Shown here: positions 32,647-39,635 of the stretch, piece after piece
Numbering within the stretch: position 1 is the stretch's first letter
Layout: every line of letters starts with the position of its first letter
Assembly: GCF_025152575.1 (NCBI RefSeq)
Contig: NZ_CP102293.1
Span: forward strand, 1,054,001 to 1,118,000
Direction: 5' to 3'
DNA from: Subdoligranulum variabile
GTDB taxonomy: Bacteria > Bacillota > Clostridia > Oscillospirales > Ruminococcaceae
Length of the DNA: 64,000 nucleotides
Program-made: the position numbers and the translations under genes
The notes under the pieces: generated by a model
The model's input: only the letters and a program-made list of their open reading frames with translations
Told to the model about the DNA's origin: nothing
The model's database searches: none

Positions 32647-34554
32647 TCATCCGTTTTGGGCGGAGCCCGTGCCGAGATAGCTGTCCAGCTGGCTCTGGGC
32701 CTGCTCCAGGTTCCGGCGGGCAGCCTCCTCTCCGGCTTGCAGCGCCGGGTCGGTGGTGTTGCCGGCGGACTGGGCGGCTTCGATCTGCTGCTGAAGCTGG
32801 GACTGGGCGGACTGGGCAGACTCCTTGGCTTGTTCCTGCTGGGGCTGCAACATTTCGATTCTTTCCTGCCGCCACTGAATTTCGGCCTCGACGGACTGAA
32901 TCTGTTGTTCCAGCACACTGATCTGATCCCGGTATTGTTGCGCCAGGTCCTGCTCCTGGTCGGTGGTTCCGGCCGCCAGGTCGTCCACCAAAGCCTGTAG
33001 CTCGTCCTGTTTCTTCTGCAACTCTTCCTGCATGGACGGTAGCATTTCAATCCATGCCTGGCTTTCCCGGTCTTCCTGCTCCTGTACCACTTTGGCCGTA
33101 AGTGTCCGGGTATCCACCTCCTGGTAGGCTGTGAAATACCGGGGCTGGGCCGGGATACCGTTGCACAGCAGTTCGAAATGCAGGTGCGGGCCGGTGGAGT
33201 TGCCGGTGTTGCCCACATGGCCGATGAGCTCCCCCGCTTTGACCGTCTGGCCCTCTTCCACCGTGTAGTCGTCCATATGGCCGTACAAAGTGGTCCAGCG
33301 GTTGCCGTCCAGCCCGGTGCCGTGGTCCAGGACCACGCAGTTGCCATAACTGTACTGGTAATCGGCGTAGGTCACCACACCGTCCTGGGCCGCATAGACC
33401 GGGGTACCCTTGTCGGCGATCAGATCATCCCCCCGGTGAATGTTGTCCATGAACCGGCTGATATACGTATACTCCACCGGGCAGAGGAACCGCGGGCTGT
33501 TTTCGGGGTCGTTCAGGTTGGGCAGCCCCGCCGTGTTGGCCGTGAAGGTCACCGCCGTTTCGGGGGTGTCCGGGGTCTCGGCGGTGGCTTCCACCGGGAC
33601 CGGTTCGGCCGTCTCGGGGGTGGCTTCCTCCACCTGGGGCTGCATCATGCAGGCGGTGACGCTGAGCCCCACCGCCGCCGCACAGACCAGCAGCGCTCCC
33701 GCACCGATCCGGCGATAGTGCAGAAGATGCACGATACGTTTTTTGACGCTGCCCTGCCCGAAGGCCAGGGATCCCGGCGCCATCCGGCCCTGCAGGGCGT
33801 ACTGCAGGATGCTCTCGCAGTAGGCGTTGCGGGCGGCGGCATCGCAGCCGCGGACGGCCGCCTCGTCACAGGCGGATTCCATCTCCCGCTCCAACTGGCG
33901 GAAGGCCAGCCAGGCCAGGGGGTTGAACCAGTGCAGACAGACCACCGCATAGTAGAGCGGCTTGGTCTGGGGATCGTGGCGGCGCAGATGGGTGCGCTCG
34001 TGGAGCACCACCGCCTGCCGGGCCGCCCCCGTGAGGGCCGCGGGCAGGTAGATGCGCGGCCGGAAGATGCCCAGCGTAAAGGGCGCGGGCACGCAGCTGC
34101 CGCTGTAACAGCCGTCTTCCGTTTTGCAAGCCAGGGCCACCGTGCGGCGCAGCCGGACATACCCGGCTACCGCCCGCACCGCCAGCACCAGCACCCCCAC
34201 CGCCCAGACGGCGGCCAGCAGATGCCAGACCGTCAGCCGGGTATACCAGGGCGCCACGGCCGCTGCCGTCACCGCCGGGGCCTGCACCGCGGGCAGCACC
34301 ACCGGGGCGGGGCCTTCGGTCAGGGCCTGGACCGTGTCGGCGGCCTGGGCCAGATTTTCGTTCCGGGGCCGGGGCAGCGTCAGCGGGATGCCCCAGGGCA
34401 GGGCAAACCGCAGCCCCACCGCCAGCCACAGCCAGCAGAGCAGCCGGCTGGGGGTGTGCAGACGGCGCAGCACCGTGCTGACCGCCAGTGCTCCCAGCGT
34501 GGCCGCCCCGCCCCACAGGCTGAGCAGCAAAAAGCGGAGTACCAGTTCATCCAT
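32647..34554 (-). CDS. BlaR1-like M56 membrane metallopeptidase fused to M23 peptidase and coiled coil
   Basis: 635 residues. Residues 1-300 are a BlaR1/MecR1-type M56 domain: membrane helices near 5-28, 35-60, 108-132 and 284-301, with the gluzincin motif HERTH (185-189) and downstream EMESACDEA (224-232). After helix four comes LSVTAC (C302), which resembles a lipobox, then a Pro/Glu/Thr linker like that of lipoproteins in this window. Residues 350-480 are an M23/LytM endopeptidase with H373 and D377 (HRGDD), H426 (YGHMD) and H457/H459 (HLHFE). Residues 500-625 form a Gln/Glu-rich coiled coil. In BlaR1 the outer domain is normally a beta-lactam-binding one; here it is a wall hydrolase. It starts 3 bases after the BlaI-type gene. 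Confidence 0.9.
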   Translation of the reverse strand: MDELVLRFLLLSLWGGAATLGALAVSTVLRRLHTPSRLLCWLWLAVGLRFALPWGIPLTLPRPRNENLAQAADTVQALTEGPAPVVLPAVQAPAVTAAAVAPWYTRLTVWHLLAAVWAVGVLVLAVRAVAGYVRLRRTVALACKTEDGCYSGSCVPAPFTLGIFRPRIYLPAALTGAARQAVVLHERTHLRRHDPQTKPLYYAVVCLHWFNPLAWLAFRQLEREMESACDEAAVRGCDAAARNAYCESILQYALQGRMAPGSLAFGQGSVKKRIVHLLHYRRIGAGALLVCAAAVGLSVTACMMQPQVEEATPETAEPVPVEATAETPDTPETAVTFTANTAGLPNLNDPENSPRFLCPVEYTYISRFMDNIHRGDDLIADKGTPVYAAQDGVVTYADYQYSYGNCVVLDHGTGLDGNRWTTLYGHMDDYTVEEGQTVKAGELIGHVGNTGNSTGPHLHFELLCNGIPAQPRYFTAYQEVDTRTLTAKVVQEQEDRESQAWIEMLPSMQEELQKKQDELQALVDDLAAGTTDQEQDLAQQYRDQISVLEQQIQSVEAEIQWRQERIEMLQPQQEQAKESAQSAQSQLQQQIEAAQSAGNTTDPALQAGEEAARRNLEQAQSQLDSYLGTGSAQNG

Positions 34555-34557
34555 GGG

Positions 34558-34935
34558 TCACCCCTCCTTGTCGTGGGCGGCATCCAGCAGGGCACGGATC
34601 TCGGCCGCTTCGGCATCGCTGATGGGCTTGGCGCTCAAAAACGCCGCCACAAACCGCGGCAGACTCCCCCCGAAGGTCTTGTCCACCACGGCGGCACTCT
34701 CGGCACACTGGACGGCCTGCTTGGCCACCCGGCTGGTCACCGTGCCCCCTGCATTCTGCAGCACGCCCCGCTCGCAAAGTTTTTTCAGCACCGTGTAGGT
34801 GGTGCTCTTCTTCCAGCCCAGCGCCTCGGCCGCCAGCTTCACCAGTTCTCCGCTGGGCAGCGGCTCGTGGTCCCACACCAGGCAGGCAAAACGGTATTCC
34901 CCTTCCGCCAGACGCAGCGGTTCCTGTACAGACAT
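34558..34935 (-). CDS. BlaI/MecI/CopY-family repressor
   Basis: 125 residues from ATG 34935, chosen for its AAGGAGG; the frame continues upstream but without a start signal. The N-terminal winged helix (about 8-75) matches the Penicillinase-repressor family: WDHEPLPSGELVKLAAEALGWKKSTTYTVLKKLCERGVL. The C-terminal part (SDAEAAEIRALLDA) is the dimerisation helix. Such repressors are inactivated by proteolysis when the partner M56 protein is triggered from outside. The gene is followed after 3 bases by the M56-M23 fusion, so the pair should form an autoregulated signal unit. A dyad at its promoter fits binding. Confidence 0.92.
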   Translation of the reverse strand: MSVQEPLRLAEGEYRFACLVWDHEPLPSGELVKLAAEALGWKKSTTYTVLKKLCERGVLQNAGGTVTSRVAKQAVQCAESAAVVDKTFGGSLPRFVAAFLSAKPISDAEAAEIRALLDAAHDKEG

Positions 34936-34975
34936 GGTACTTCCTCCTTTCGATGGATGGTCTTTTTTCATTTTT

Positions 34976-35004
34976 AGTCTATCACAATAGACCGACTCTG
35001 TCAA
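34976..35004 (-). promoter_or_regulatory. promoter and predicted BlaI-type operator
   Basis: TTGACA (34999-35004), 17 bases and TAGACT (34976-34981) on the minus strand. The perfect dyad GTCTAT-N4-ATAGAC (34977-34992) overlaps the -10 and spacer, where a repressor would block RNA polymerase. Confidence 0.8.
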
Positions 35005-35036
35005 CAAAAAAACAGGGGCAAGTTCTTGTCCCTGTT
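35004..35036 (-). terminator. terminator of the MFS exporter gene
   Basis: AACAGGG-CAA stem (35011-35036) followed by TTTTTTT on the minus strand, directly past the stop codon at 35044. Confidence 0.85.
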
Positions 35037-35043
35037 GCATCGA

Positions 35044-36189
35044 TTATACCAGGTTGGTTTTCCGCCGCCAGTAGGCAAACAGTCCCAGGGCGCCCAGCCC
35101 CGCCGCGGTCCCGTAGCCGAAGGCCAGCCGCAGGTCCCACTGGGCCAGCGCACCGAAGGTCAGGTTGCTGCCGATGGCCACCGTATCCAGAATCATGGCA
35201 TGGATGCTCAGCGCGGTGGCACGGTTGGCGGTGTGCACCTGGCGGTTCTGCAGCTGGGCCTGGAAGGGCTGGAACAGACTGTCAGACACCCGCAGCAGCC
35301 AGATGCTCCCCACCGAGAGCACCGCCCGGTCGGTAAGAGCCAGCACGATGCAGGCCAGCGCCGGGGCCAGGGTGAAGAGCACCGCCGCCCGGCGGCCCCC
35401 GGTACGGCGGGTCACAGCGGAGGACCAGGTGCCGCAGAGCCCCAGCAGGGTGGCGGCGATGTAGACCCCGCCGATGGCGGTGCTGCCCATGCCGCAGCGC
35501 TCGTACTGCAGCTGGTTGAGAAAGACCGTGACGGTCTGGTGGACTTCGGTGAGCAGCCCCACCGCCAGCAGGAAAGCCAGCAGTCCCGGGGTGGTCAGGG
35601 TCGCCCGCAGGGTGGCGGCAAAGGGTTCCCGGGCCTCCTTCTTTTCGGGGGCGGGGTGGACCTCCACAAGGCCCAGGGAGAGCAGCGCCGCCGTCCCGTA
35701 GCTGAACACCGTGAGCAGGGCGGACAGGCGGTAATTTTCCCCGATGAAGAGGGTGTAAACCGCCGAGGCGGTGAGCAGCCCCGCCATGCCCAGACTGTTG
35801 TAAACGCCGAAGACATGCTGGCTGCGCTCCTGCCCGGCGCAGAGATAGAGGATGCTGGTATCCACCCCGGAGAACCCGGCGATGACCACGCTGAGCAGCA
35901 CCCGCTCGGCCAGGAAACCGCCGAAATCCGACGCCTGCCAGAAGATGATCTTGGACAGAAAATACACCCAGCAGCAGAAAATCATCGTGCGTTTGTAGCC
36001 GATGCGGTCCGCCACCACGCCCCAGGGCACCTCCAGGGCGATGCTCAGCGCAAAGGAGATACTCTCGATGAGGGTGATTTCAAAAATAGACACTCCCTGG
36101 GCCTGCCGGTACAGGGTGGAGATGGCGCCGTAAAACACCATGCCCTGCAGAAAGGTCATGGCATAGAGCAGATAGATATTGCGTTTCAC
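35044..36189 (-). CDS. MFS transporter, probable drug exporter under leader-peptide control
   Basis: 381 residues from GTG 36189, with AAAGGA 10 bases upstream; a TTG seven codons earlier would sit on the ribosome binding site. Twelve hydrophobic segments fit a complete major facilitator. Between helices 2 and 3 lies EVPWGVVADRIGYKRTMIF, the MFS motif A (G-x-x-x-D-R-x-G-x-K/R). The substrate is not predictable by sequence, but the 135-base leader with a five-codon peptide and RBS-sequestering hairpin is the arrangement of ribosome-targeting-antibiotic resistance genes, which suggests antibiotic efflux. It is followed by a terminator and preceded by its own promoter, which overlaps the arsC stop codon. 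Confidence 0.88.
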   Translation of the reverse strand: MKRNIYLLYAMTFLQGMVFYGAISTLYRQAQGVSIFEITLIESISFALSIALEVPWGVVADRIGYKRTMIFCCWVYFLSKIIFWQASDFGGFLAERVLLSVVIAGFSGVDTSILYLCAGQERSQHVFGVYNSLGMAGLLTASAVYTLFIGENYRLSALLTVFSYGTAALLSLGLVEVHPAPEKKEAREPFAATLRATLTTPGLLAFLLAVGLLTEVHQTVTVFLNQLQYERCGMGSTAIGGVYIAATLLGLCGTWSSAVTRRTGGRRAAVLFTLAPALACIVLALTDRAVLSVGSIWLLRVSDSLFQPFQAQLQNRQVHTANRATALSIHAMILDTVAIGSNLTFGALAQWDLRLAFGYGTAAGLGALGLFAYWRRKTNLV

Positions 36190-36195
36190 GAAAAA

Positions 36196-36290
36196 ATCGT
36201 CCTTTCCCAAAGATTCCTTTTCCGCACGGCAAACAGGCGCCGGGCTCCGGCGCCTTGGGTGCGGTATGGAAATCTTTTAGATAGGACGAT
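36196..36290 (-). promoter_or_regulatory. nested leader hairpin sequestering the MFS ribosome binding site (candidate attenuator)
   Basis: Four helices nest exactly: ATCGTCCT (5' side, plus-strand 36283-36290) with AGGACGAT (36196-36203), then AAAGATT/AATCTTT plus GG/CC, then CCGCAC/GTGCGG, then a 9-bp AGGCGCCGG/CCGGCGCCT apical stem with a 3-base loop. The outer 3' strand contains the AAGGA of the MFS gene; the outer 5' strand lies inside the MHRPI leader ORF. The 3' side is followed by TTTTTT, so premature termination is also possible. Confidence 0.8.
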
Positions 36291-36294
36291 GCAT
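36277..36294 (-). CDS. five-codon leader peptide MHRPI
   Basis: ATG CAT CGT CCT ATC TAA on the minus strand, preceded by AAGGCAGG at 8 bases. A ribosome translating or stalled here would cover the strand that otherwise pairs with the downstream ribosome binding site. The size, position and overlap with the hairpin are the evidence; it is too short for homology. Confidence 0.65.
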   Translation of the reverse strand: MHRPI

Positions 36295-36331
36295 TGCAGT
36301 TGCCTGCCTTGTGTTATTCTGGAATGAATCC

Positions 36332-36360
36332 AGTATAACACGCCCCGAGGTTGGCGTCAA
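36332..36360 (-). promoter_or_regulatory. promoter of the leader-controlled MFS gene
   Basis: TTGACG (36355-36360), 17 bases and TATACT (36332-36337) on the minus strand. The start near 36325 gives a 5' UTR of about 135 bases. Confidence 0.8.
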
Positions 36361-36764
36361 TCGGCGGCGCGCAGTTCCGCCCGCAGCCGGAGTACCCGGC
36401 GTTCGATCTCGTCGATGACGGCGGTAAACGCCCCGTCGTCCTGGCCGGTGGGATCGGGCAGGCCCCAATCCTCCCGCCGGGTGCAGGACAGCACGGGACA
36501 CTGCACGTTGCAGCCCATGGTGATGACAATGTCCACCGGCGGCAATTCCTCCAGCAGCTTGCTGCGCTGGGTGGCCGCCATATCCACGCCGTACCGGGCC
36601 TTCACCAGCCGCACGGCGTCAGGGTTGATGGCGGGCTTGGTCTCGGTGCCGGCAGAGTAGCTCTCAAAGGTGTCGGATGCCAGCAGGCGGCCCAGGGCTT
36701 CGGCGATCTGGCTGCGGCAGGAATTGTGCACGCAGACAAAGGCCACTTTCGGTTTGCCGCTCAT
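36357..36764 (-). CDS. arsC: arsenate reductase, thioredoxin-coupled low-molecular-weight phosphatase type
   Basis: 135 residues. It reduces arsenate to arsenite using an intramolecular cysteine relay recycled by thioredoxin. The P-loop is CVHNSCRSQ (C11 to R17), as in low-molecular-weight tyrosine phosphatases and pI258-type ArsC; redox cysteines occur in TMGCNVQCPVLSC (C85, C89, C94), and DWGLPDPTG carries the general-acid aspartate. The start overlaps the stop of the upstream thioredoxin-like gene by 4 bases (ATGA), so they are co-translated. It is the last gene of the ars-type operon that begins after 38100. Confidence 0.92.
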   Translation of the reverse strand: MSGKPKVAFVCVHNSCRSQIAEALGRLLASDTFESYSAGTETKPAINPDAVRLVKARYGVDMAATQRSKLLEELPPVDIVITMGCNVQCPVLSCTRREDWGLPDPTGQDDGAFTAVIDEIERRVLRLRAELRAAD

Positions 36765-37057
36765 GCCTGGTTCCGCGCTTTCTCGATCAGGGCCTTGGCT
36801 TCCTCCTTGGACAGCACCCGGCCGCTGGCCACCACCTTGCCGTCCACCATCAGGGCCGGGGTGTGCAGCACGCCGCAGGCCGCGATCTGGCTGAAATCGG
36901 TGATATGACCCACTTCCTGGGGCAGGCCCAGTTCTGCCAGCGCCGCCTTGGCCGAGGCTTCCAGCGCGCGGCAGTTGGCGCAGCCGCCTCCCAGGACCTT
37001 GACGTCCTCGTTGCCGGTTTCGGTTTGTACGGATTCTTTTTTGCCAAACAGTTTCAT
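36761..37057 (-). CDS. thioredoxin-like small redox protein (redox-active disulfide protein 2 type)
   Basis: 98 residues. The thioredoxin-like fold of about 75 residues starts at VKVLGGGCANCRALEASAKAAL, with a CxxC pair (C26, C29) in place of WCGPC, and contains the cis-proline region HTPALMVDGKVV. Such proteins are common next to YraQ/ArsP permeases and arsenate reductases and probably act as the local electron donor. AGGAGG precedes ATG 37057. It is 18 bases after the permease gene and overlaps arsC by 4 bases. Confidence 0.9.
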   Translation of the reverse strand: MKLFGKKESVQTETGNEDVKVLGGGCANCRALEASAKAALAELGLPQEVGHITDFSQIAACGVLHTPALMVDGKVVASGRVLSKEEAKALIEKARNQA

Positions 37058-37075
37058 GATGTATACCTCCTGAAA

Positions 37076-38077
37076 TCAGATCAGAACAAATTGCAGGGCG
37101 TTGAAAAGATACCCCACGATGACTATACCCACCACGCAGATGGCGATAAACAGCGCCAGCAGCTTGGGTTTGACAACTTTACGCAGCAGAATCAGCGACG
37201 GCAGCGACAGGGTGGTGACCGCCATCATGAAGGAGAGGACGGTGCCCAGCTGGGCGCCCTTGGCCAACAGCGCCTCGGCCACCGGGATGGTGCCGAAGAT
37301 GTCGGCGTACATGGGCACGCCCACGATGACCGCCGCCAGCACGCCGAAGGGATTGCCGGAGCCCAGCACCGTTTCCACCCAGGCCTGGGGGATCCAGTTG
37401 TGGATGACGGCTCCCACACCCACGCCCACCAGCAGATAGGGCAGCACCTTGCGGTAGGTGGACAGCGCCTGGCCCTTGGCATACTGCAGCCGGTCCGCCG
37501 TGGTCAGAGTGGGGGCATCCAGGTCCACACCGCCGCCCGCATGGGCCAGGGGTTCCAGGTATTTTTCCATATGCAGGGATTCGATGAGGGTGCCGCCGGC
37601 CACCGCTACCACCAGACCCAGCACCACATAGGCGGCGGCCACTTTGATGCCGAAAACACCGGTGAGCAGCACCAGGCTGCCCAGATCCACCATGGGGGAG
37701 GAGATCAGGAAGGAGAAGGTGACGCCCAGGGGCAGCCCCGCCCCGGTGAAGCCGATGAAGATGGGGATGGAGGAGCAGGAGCAGAAGGGCGTGACGGTGC
37801 CCAGGAGGGCCGCCACCGTGTTGGCCCCCATCCCGTGGAACCGCCCCATGATGCGGCGGCTGCGCTCCGGCGGGAAGTAGCTCTGCACCCAGGAGATGGC
37901 GAAGATCAGCACCAGCAGCAGGACGGTGATCTTGATGGTGTCATAGAGAAAGAACTGCACGCTGCCGCCCAGCCGGGAGGCGGTGTCCAGTCCCACAGCG
38001 GTGAGCAGTTTGCCCACCAGGGCGTTGAGCCACTGCATGCCCAGCACCTGATTTTGGAAAAACAGCCAGAGATTCAT
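37076..38077 (-). CDS. ArsP/YraQ-family permease (DUF318)
   Basis: 333 residues, eight or more membrane helices. The signature TPFCSCSSIPIFIGFTGAGLPLG contains the conserved cysteine pair of the ArsP/YraQ family, repeated in degenerate form later (GVPMYADIFGTIPVAEALLAKG). ArsP members export trivalent organoarsenicals; others are of unknown substrate. Here it stands in place of ArsB or Acr3 in an arsR-permease-thioredoxin-arsC set, so arsenite or methylarsenite efflux is likely but unproved. The gene has its own ArsR-type box upstream, in addition to the one before arsR. Confidence 0.88.
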   Translation of the reverse strand: MNLWLFFQNQVLGMQWLNALVGKLLTAVGLDTASRLGGSVQFFLYDTIKITVLLLVLIFAISWVQSYFPPERSRRIMGRFHGMGANTVAALLGTVTPFCSCSSIPIFIGFTGAGLPLGVTFSFLISSPMVDLGSLVLLTGVFGIKVAAAYVVLGLVVAVAGGTLIESLHMEKYLEPLAHAGGGVDLDAPTLTTADRLQYAKGQALSTYRKVLPYLLVGVGVGAVIHNWIPQAWVETVLGSGNPFGVLAAVIVGVPMYADIFGTIPVAEALLAKGAQLGTVLSFMMAVTTLSLPSLILLRKVVKPKLLALFIAICVVGIVIVGYLFNALQFVLI

Positions 38078-38094
38078 TGGGAAGTCCCCCTTTT

Positions 38095-38115
38095 ATCATA
38101 TCAAGATTTTTTGAT
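38095..38115 (-). promoter_or_regulatory. second ArsR-type operator with -10 of the permease operon
   Basis: ATCAA-N6-TTGAT at 38100-38115 overlaps a TATGAT -10 (38095-38100) on the minus strand. It matches the site in front of arsR, indicating that the permease-thioredoxin-arsC genes have an internal ArsR-controlled promoter after the arsR terminator. Confidence 0.75.
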
Positions 38116-38126
38116 GTTTCGGCCGC

Positions 38127-38148
38127 AAAAAAATGCCGCAGCGCGGCA
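38127..38148 (-). terminator. arsR terminator
   Basis: TGCCGC-GCT-GCGGCA stem (38134-38148) followed by ATTTTTTT on the minus strand. Confidence 0.8.
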
Positions 38149-38154
38149 AAAAGG

Positions 38155-38466
38155 TCACTGCCCGCAGCAGCCGCAGGCGGGCGCCTCGGCGTTGGGGGTG
38201 GTCAGGGCCAGCAGACGCTGTACGGCGCGGGCCTGGCCGTCGGCGCTCAGGCGGTAGTGGGTCCATTTGCCCTCCTGCCGGGCCAGCACCAGCCCCGATT
38301 CGCAGAGGATCTTCATGTGGTAGGAAAGCCCCGACTGGGTCAGCGCCAGGGGTTCCTGCAATTTGCAGGCGCACTTCTCGCCGCTGCGCAGCTGCTCCAG
38401 GATGGCCAGCCGCCTGGGGTCGCACAGCGCCTTGAAGATTTTGGCGTCCTGCTCGTAGGAATCCAT
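38155..38466 (-). CDS. arsR: ArsR-family metalloid-responsive repressor
   Basis: 103 residues from ATG 38466; GAGG lies 8 bases upstream, whereas the frame's earlier GTG falls on it. Winged-helix domain: IFKALCDPRRLAILEQLRSGEKCACKLQEPLALTQSGLSYHMKILCESGLVLARQEGKWTHYRL. The CAC pair (equivalent to the CVCDL metalloid site) sits in the recognition region and a further CGCC cluster at the C-terminus could bind arsenite. It represses its own promoter and probably that of the following permease gene, both of which carry ATCAA-N6-TTGAT. It is divergent from the choloylglycine-hydrolase-family gene. Confidence 0.93.
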   Translation of the reverse strand: MDSYEQDAKIFKALCDPRRLAILEQLRSGEKCACKLQEPLALTQSGLSYHMKILCESGLVLARQEGKWTHYRLSADGQARAVQRLLALTTPNAEAPACGCCGQ

Positions 38467-38480
38467 GGGTTGCACCTCAC

Positions 38481-38496
38481 ATCAAAATTTCTTGAT
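38481..38496 (-). promoter_or_regulatory. ArsR operator
   Basis: ATCAA-AATTTC-TTGAT, 4 bases downstream of the -10 and covering the transcription start of arsR. Confidence 0.85.
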
Positions 38497-38500
38497 GTAT

Positions 38501-38529
38501 AGTATAGGCCGCTCTGTCCGCCTTGTCAA
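38501..38529 (-). promoter_or_regulatory. arsR promoter
   Basis: TTGACA (38524-38529), 17 bases and TATACT (38501-38506) on the minus strand. Confidence 0.85.
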
Positions 38530-38558
38530 GGGGAAAGTGTAACTTTTTTGTGGGGGGA

Positions 38559-38587
38559 TTGTGGGGCGGACCCGGCGCGGGTATACT
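38559..38587 (+). promoter_or_regulatory. promoter of the choloylglycine-hydrolase-family gene
   Basis: TTGTGG (38559-38564), 17 bases and TATACT (38582-38587). Confidence 0.6.
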
Positions 38588-38617
38588 GTAAGAAAAGCCA
38601 ACAAGGAGGCTATCATC

Positions 38618-39592
38618 ATGTGTACCAGCGTTGCGTTTTGGGATCGCGGGCTGTACGGCCGCAATCTGGATCTGGAGTACCATTTCGGGGAGCAGGTGGT
38701 CATCACGCCCCGGGACCACGAATTCACCTTTCATCACCGGGAGCCGCTGTCCCATCATTACGGGATGATCGGCATGGCCAGCGTAGCCCGGGACACCCCG
38801 CTCTACGCCGAGGCGGTGAATGAGAAGGGACTGTATATGGCGGGGCTGTATTTTCCCGGCAACGCCGTCTATTTTGAGGAGCCCGACCCTGCCCTGCTGA
38901 ACCTGGCGCCCTACGAGCTGATCCCCCTGGTGCTGGGCAGCTGTGCCACAGCGGCCGAGGCCCGAACGCTGCTGGCCACCGTGCGGCTGGCAGCCATTCC
39001 CTTTGCGCCGGGGTTCCCCCTGGCGGCGCTGCACTGGCAGGTGGCGGGCCCCGACGGCGGTTTTGTGATGGAACCCCTGGCGGACGGGCTGCACTTTTAC
39101 GACGACGCCGCGGGCGTGCTGACCAACAATCCGCCTTACCCCCACCAGGTCATGAATCTGAACAACTACCGGCATCTTTCCCCCCGCACGCCGGAGAACA
39201 CCTTTGCCCCCGCCCTGGATCTGGCGGTCTACGGCCAGGGGCTGGGCGCCCTGGGACTGCCGGGGGACGCCTCCCCCATGTCCCGGTTTGTGAAGGCGGC
39301 GTTCCTGCGCCACCATGCAGCGTTCCCCGAGGACCGGGCCGGGCAGGTGAGCCAGTTTTTCCACATTCTGGATGCCGTTTCCATGGTGCGGGGCAGCGTG
39401 GTGACCCCCGAGGGCCGCTGTGATGAGACCACCTACGCCTGCTGCTGTGACGGGCAGGAGGGCGTCTACTACTACCACACCTACGACAGCGGCTGCCTCC
39501 ACGCCGTGCGGATGACCGAGGACGCCCTGACCGGCGACGGTCTGCGGGTGTTCCCCCTGGCGGACAAGCCTCAATTTGTGTGGGACAACTGA
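38618..39592 (+). CDS. choloylglycine hydrolase family enzyme (probable bile salt hydrolase)
   Basis: 324 residues, the usual bile salt hydrolase length. It is an Ntn-hydrolase: after loss of Met1, C2 becomes the catalytic nucleophile (MCTS). Conserved companions are R15 and D18 in GRNLDLEY, N82, the LTNNPPYPHQ loop (168-177), and R223 in SPMSRFVKAAF. It would release glycine or taurine from conjugated bile acids in the cytoplasm; penicillin V acylases have the same core, so activity on other amides is possible. ATG 38618 lies 10 bases after AAGGAGG. No signal peptide. The gene is monocistronic, divergent from arsR, and closed by a bidirectional terminator. Confidence 0.88.
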   Translation: MCTSVAFWDRGLYGRNLDLEYHFGEQVVITPRDHEFTFHHREPLSHHYGMIGMASVARDTPLYAEAVNEKGLYMAGLYFPGNAVYFEEPDPALLNLAPYELIPLVLGSCATAAEARTLLATVRLAAIPFAPGFPLAALHWQVAGPDGGFVMEPLADGLHFYDDAAGVLTNNPPYPHQVMNLNNYRHLSPRTPENTFAPALDLAVYGQGLGALGLPGDASPMSRFVKAAFLRHHAAFPEDRAGQVSQFFHILDAVSMVRGSVVTPEGRCDETTYACCCDGQEGVYYYHTYDSGCLHAVRMTEDALTGDGLRVFPLADKPQFVWDN

Positions 39593-39597
39593 ACGGC

Positions 39598-39632
39598 AAA
39601 AGCGCACATGGTTTTCACCGTGTGCGCTTTTT
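39598..39632. terminator. bidirectional terminator
   Basis: AAAGCGCACA.GGT / ACC.TGTGCGCTTT stem with TTTTT on the right and AAAA on the left, between convergent genes. Confidence 0.88.
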
Positions 39633-39635
39633 GAT

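Noticed and set aside
36189..36210. TTG start for the MFS gene at 36210
   Set aside because: It overlaps the predicted ribosome binding site; GTG at 36189 has correct spacing.
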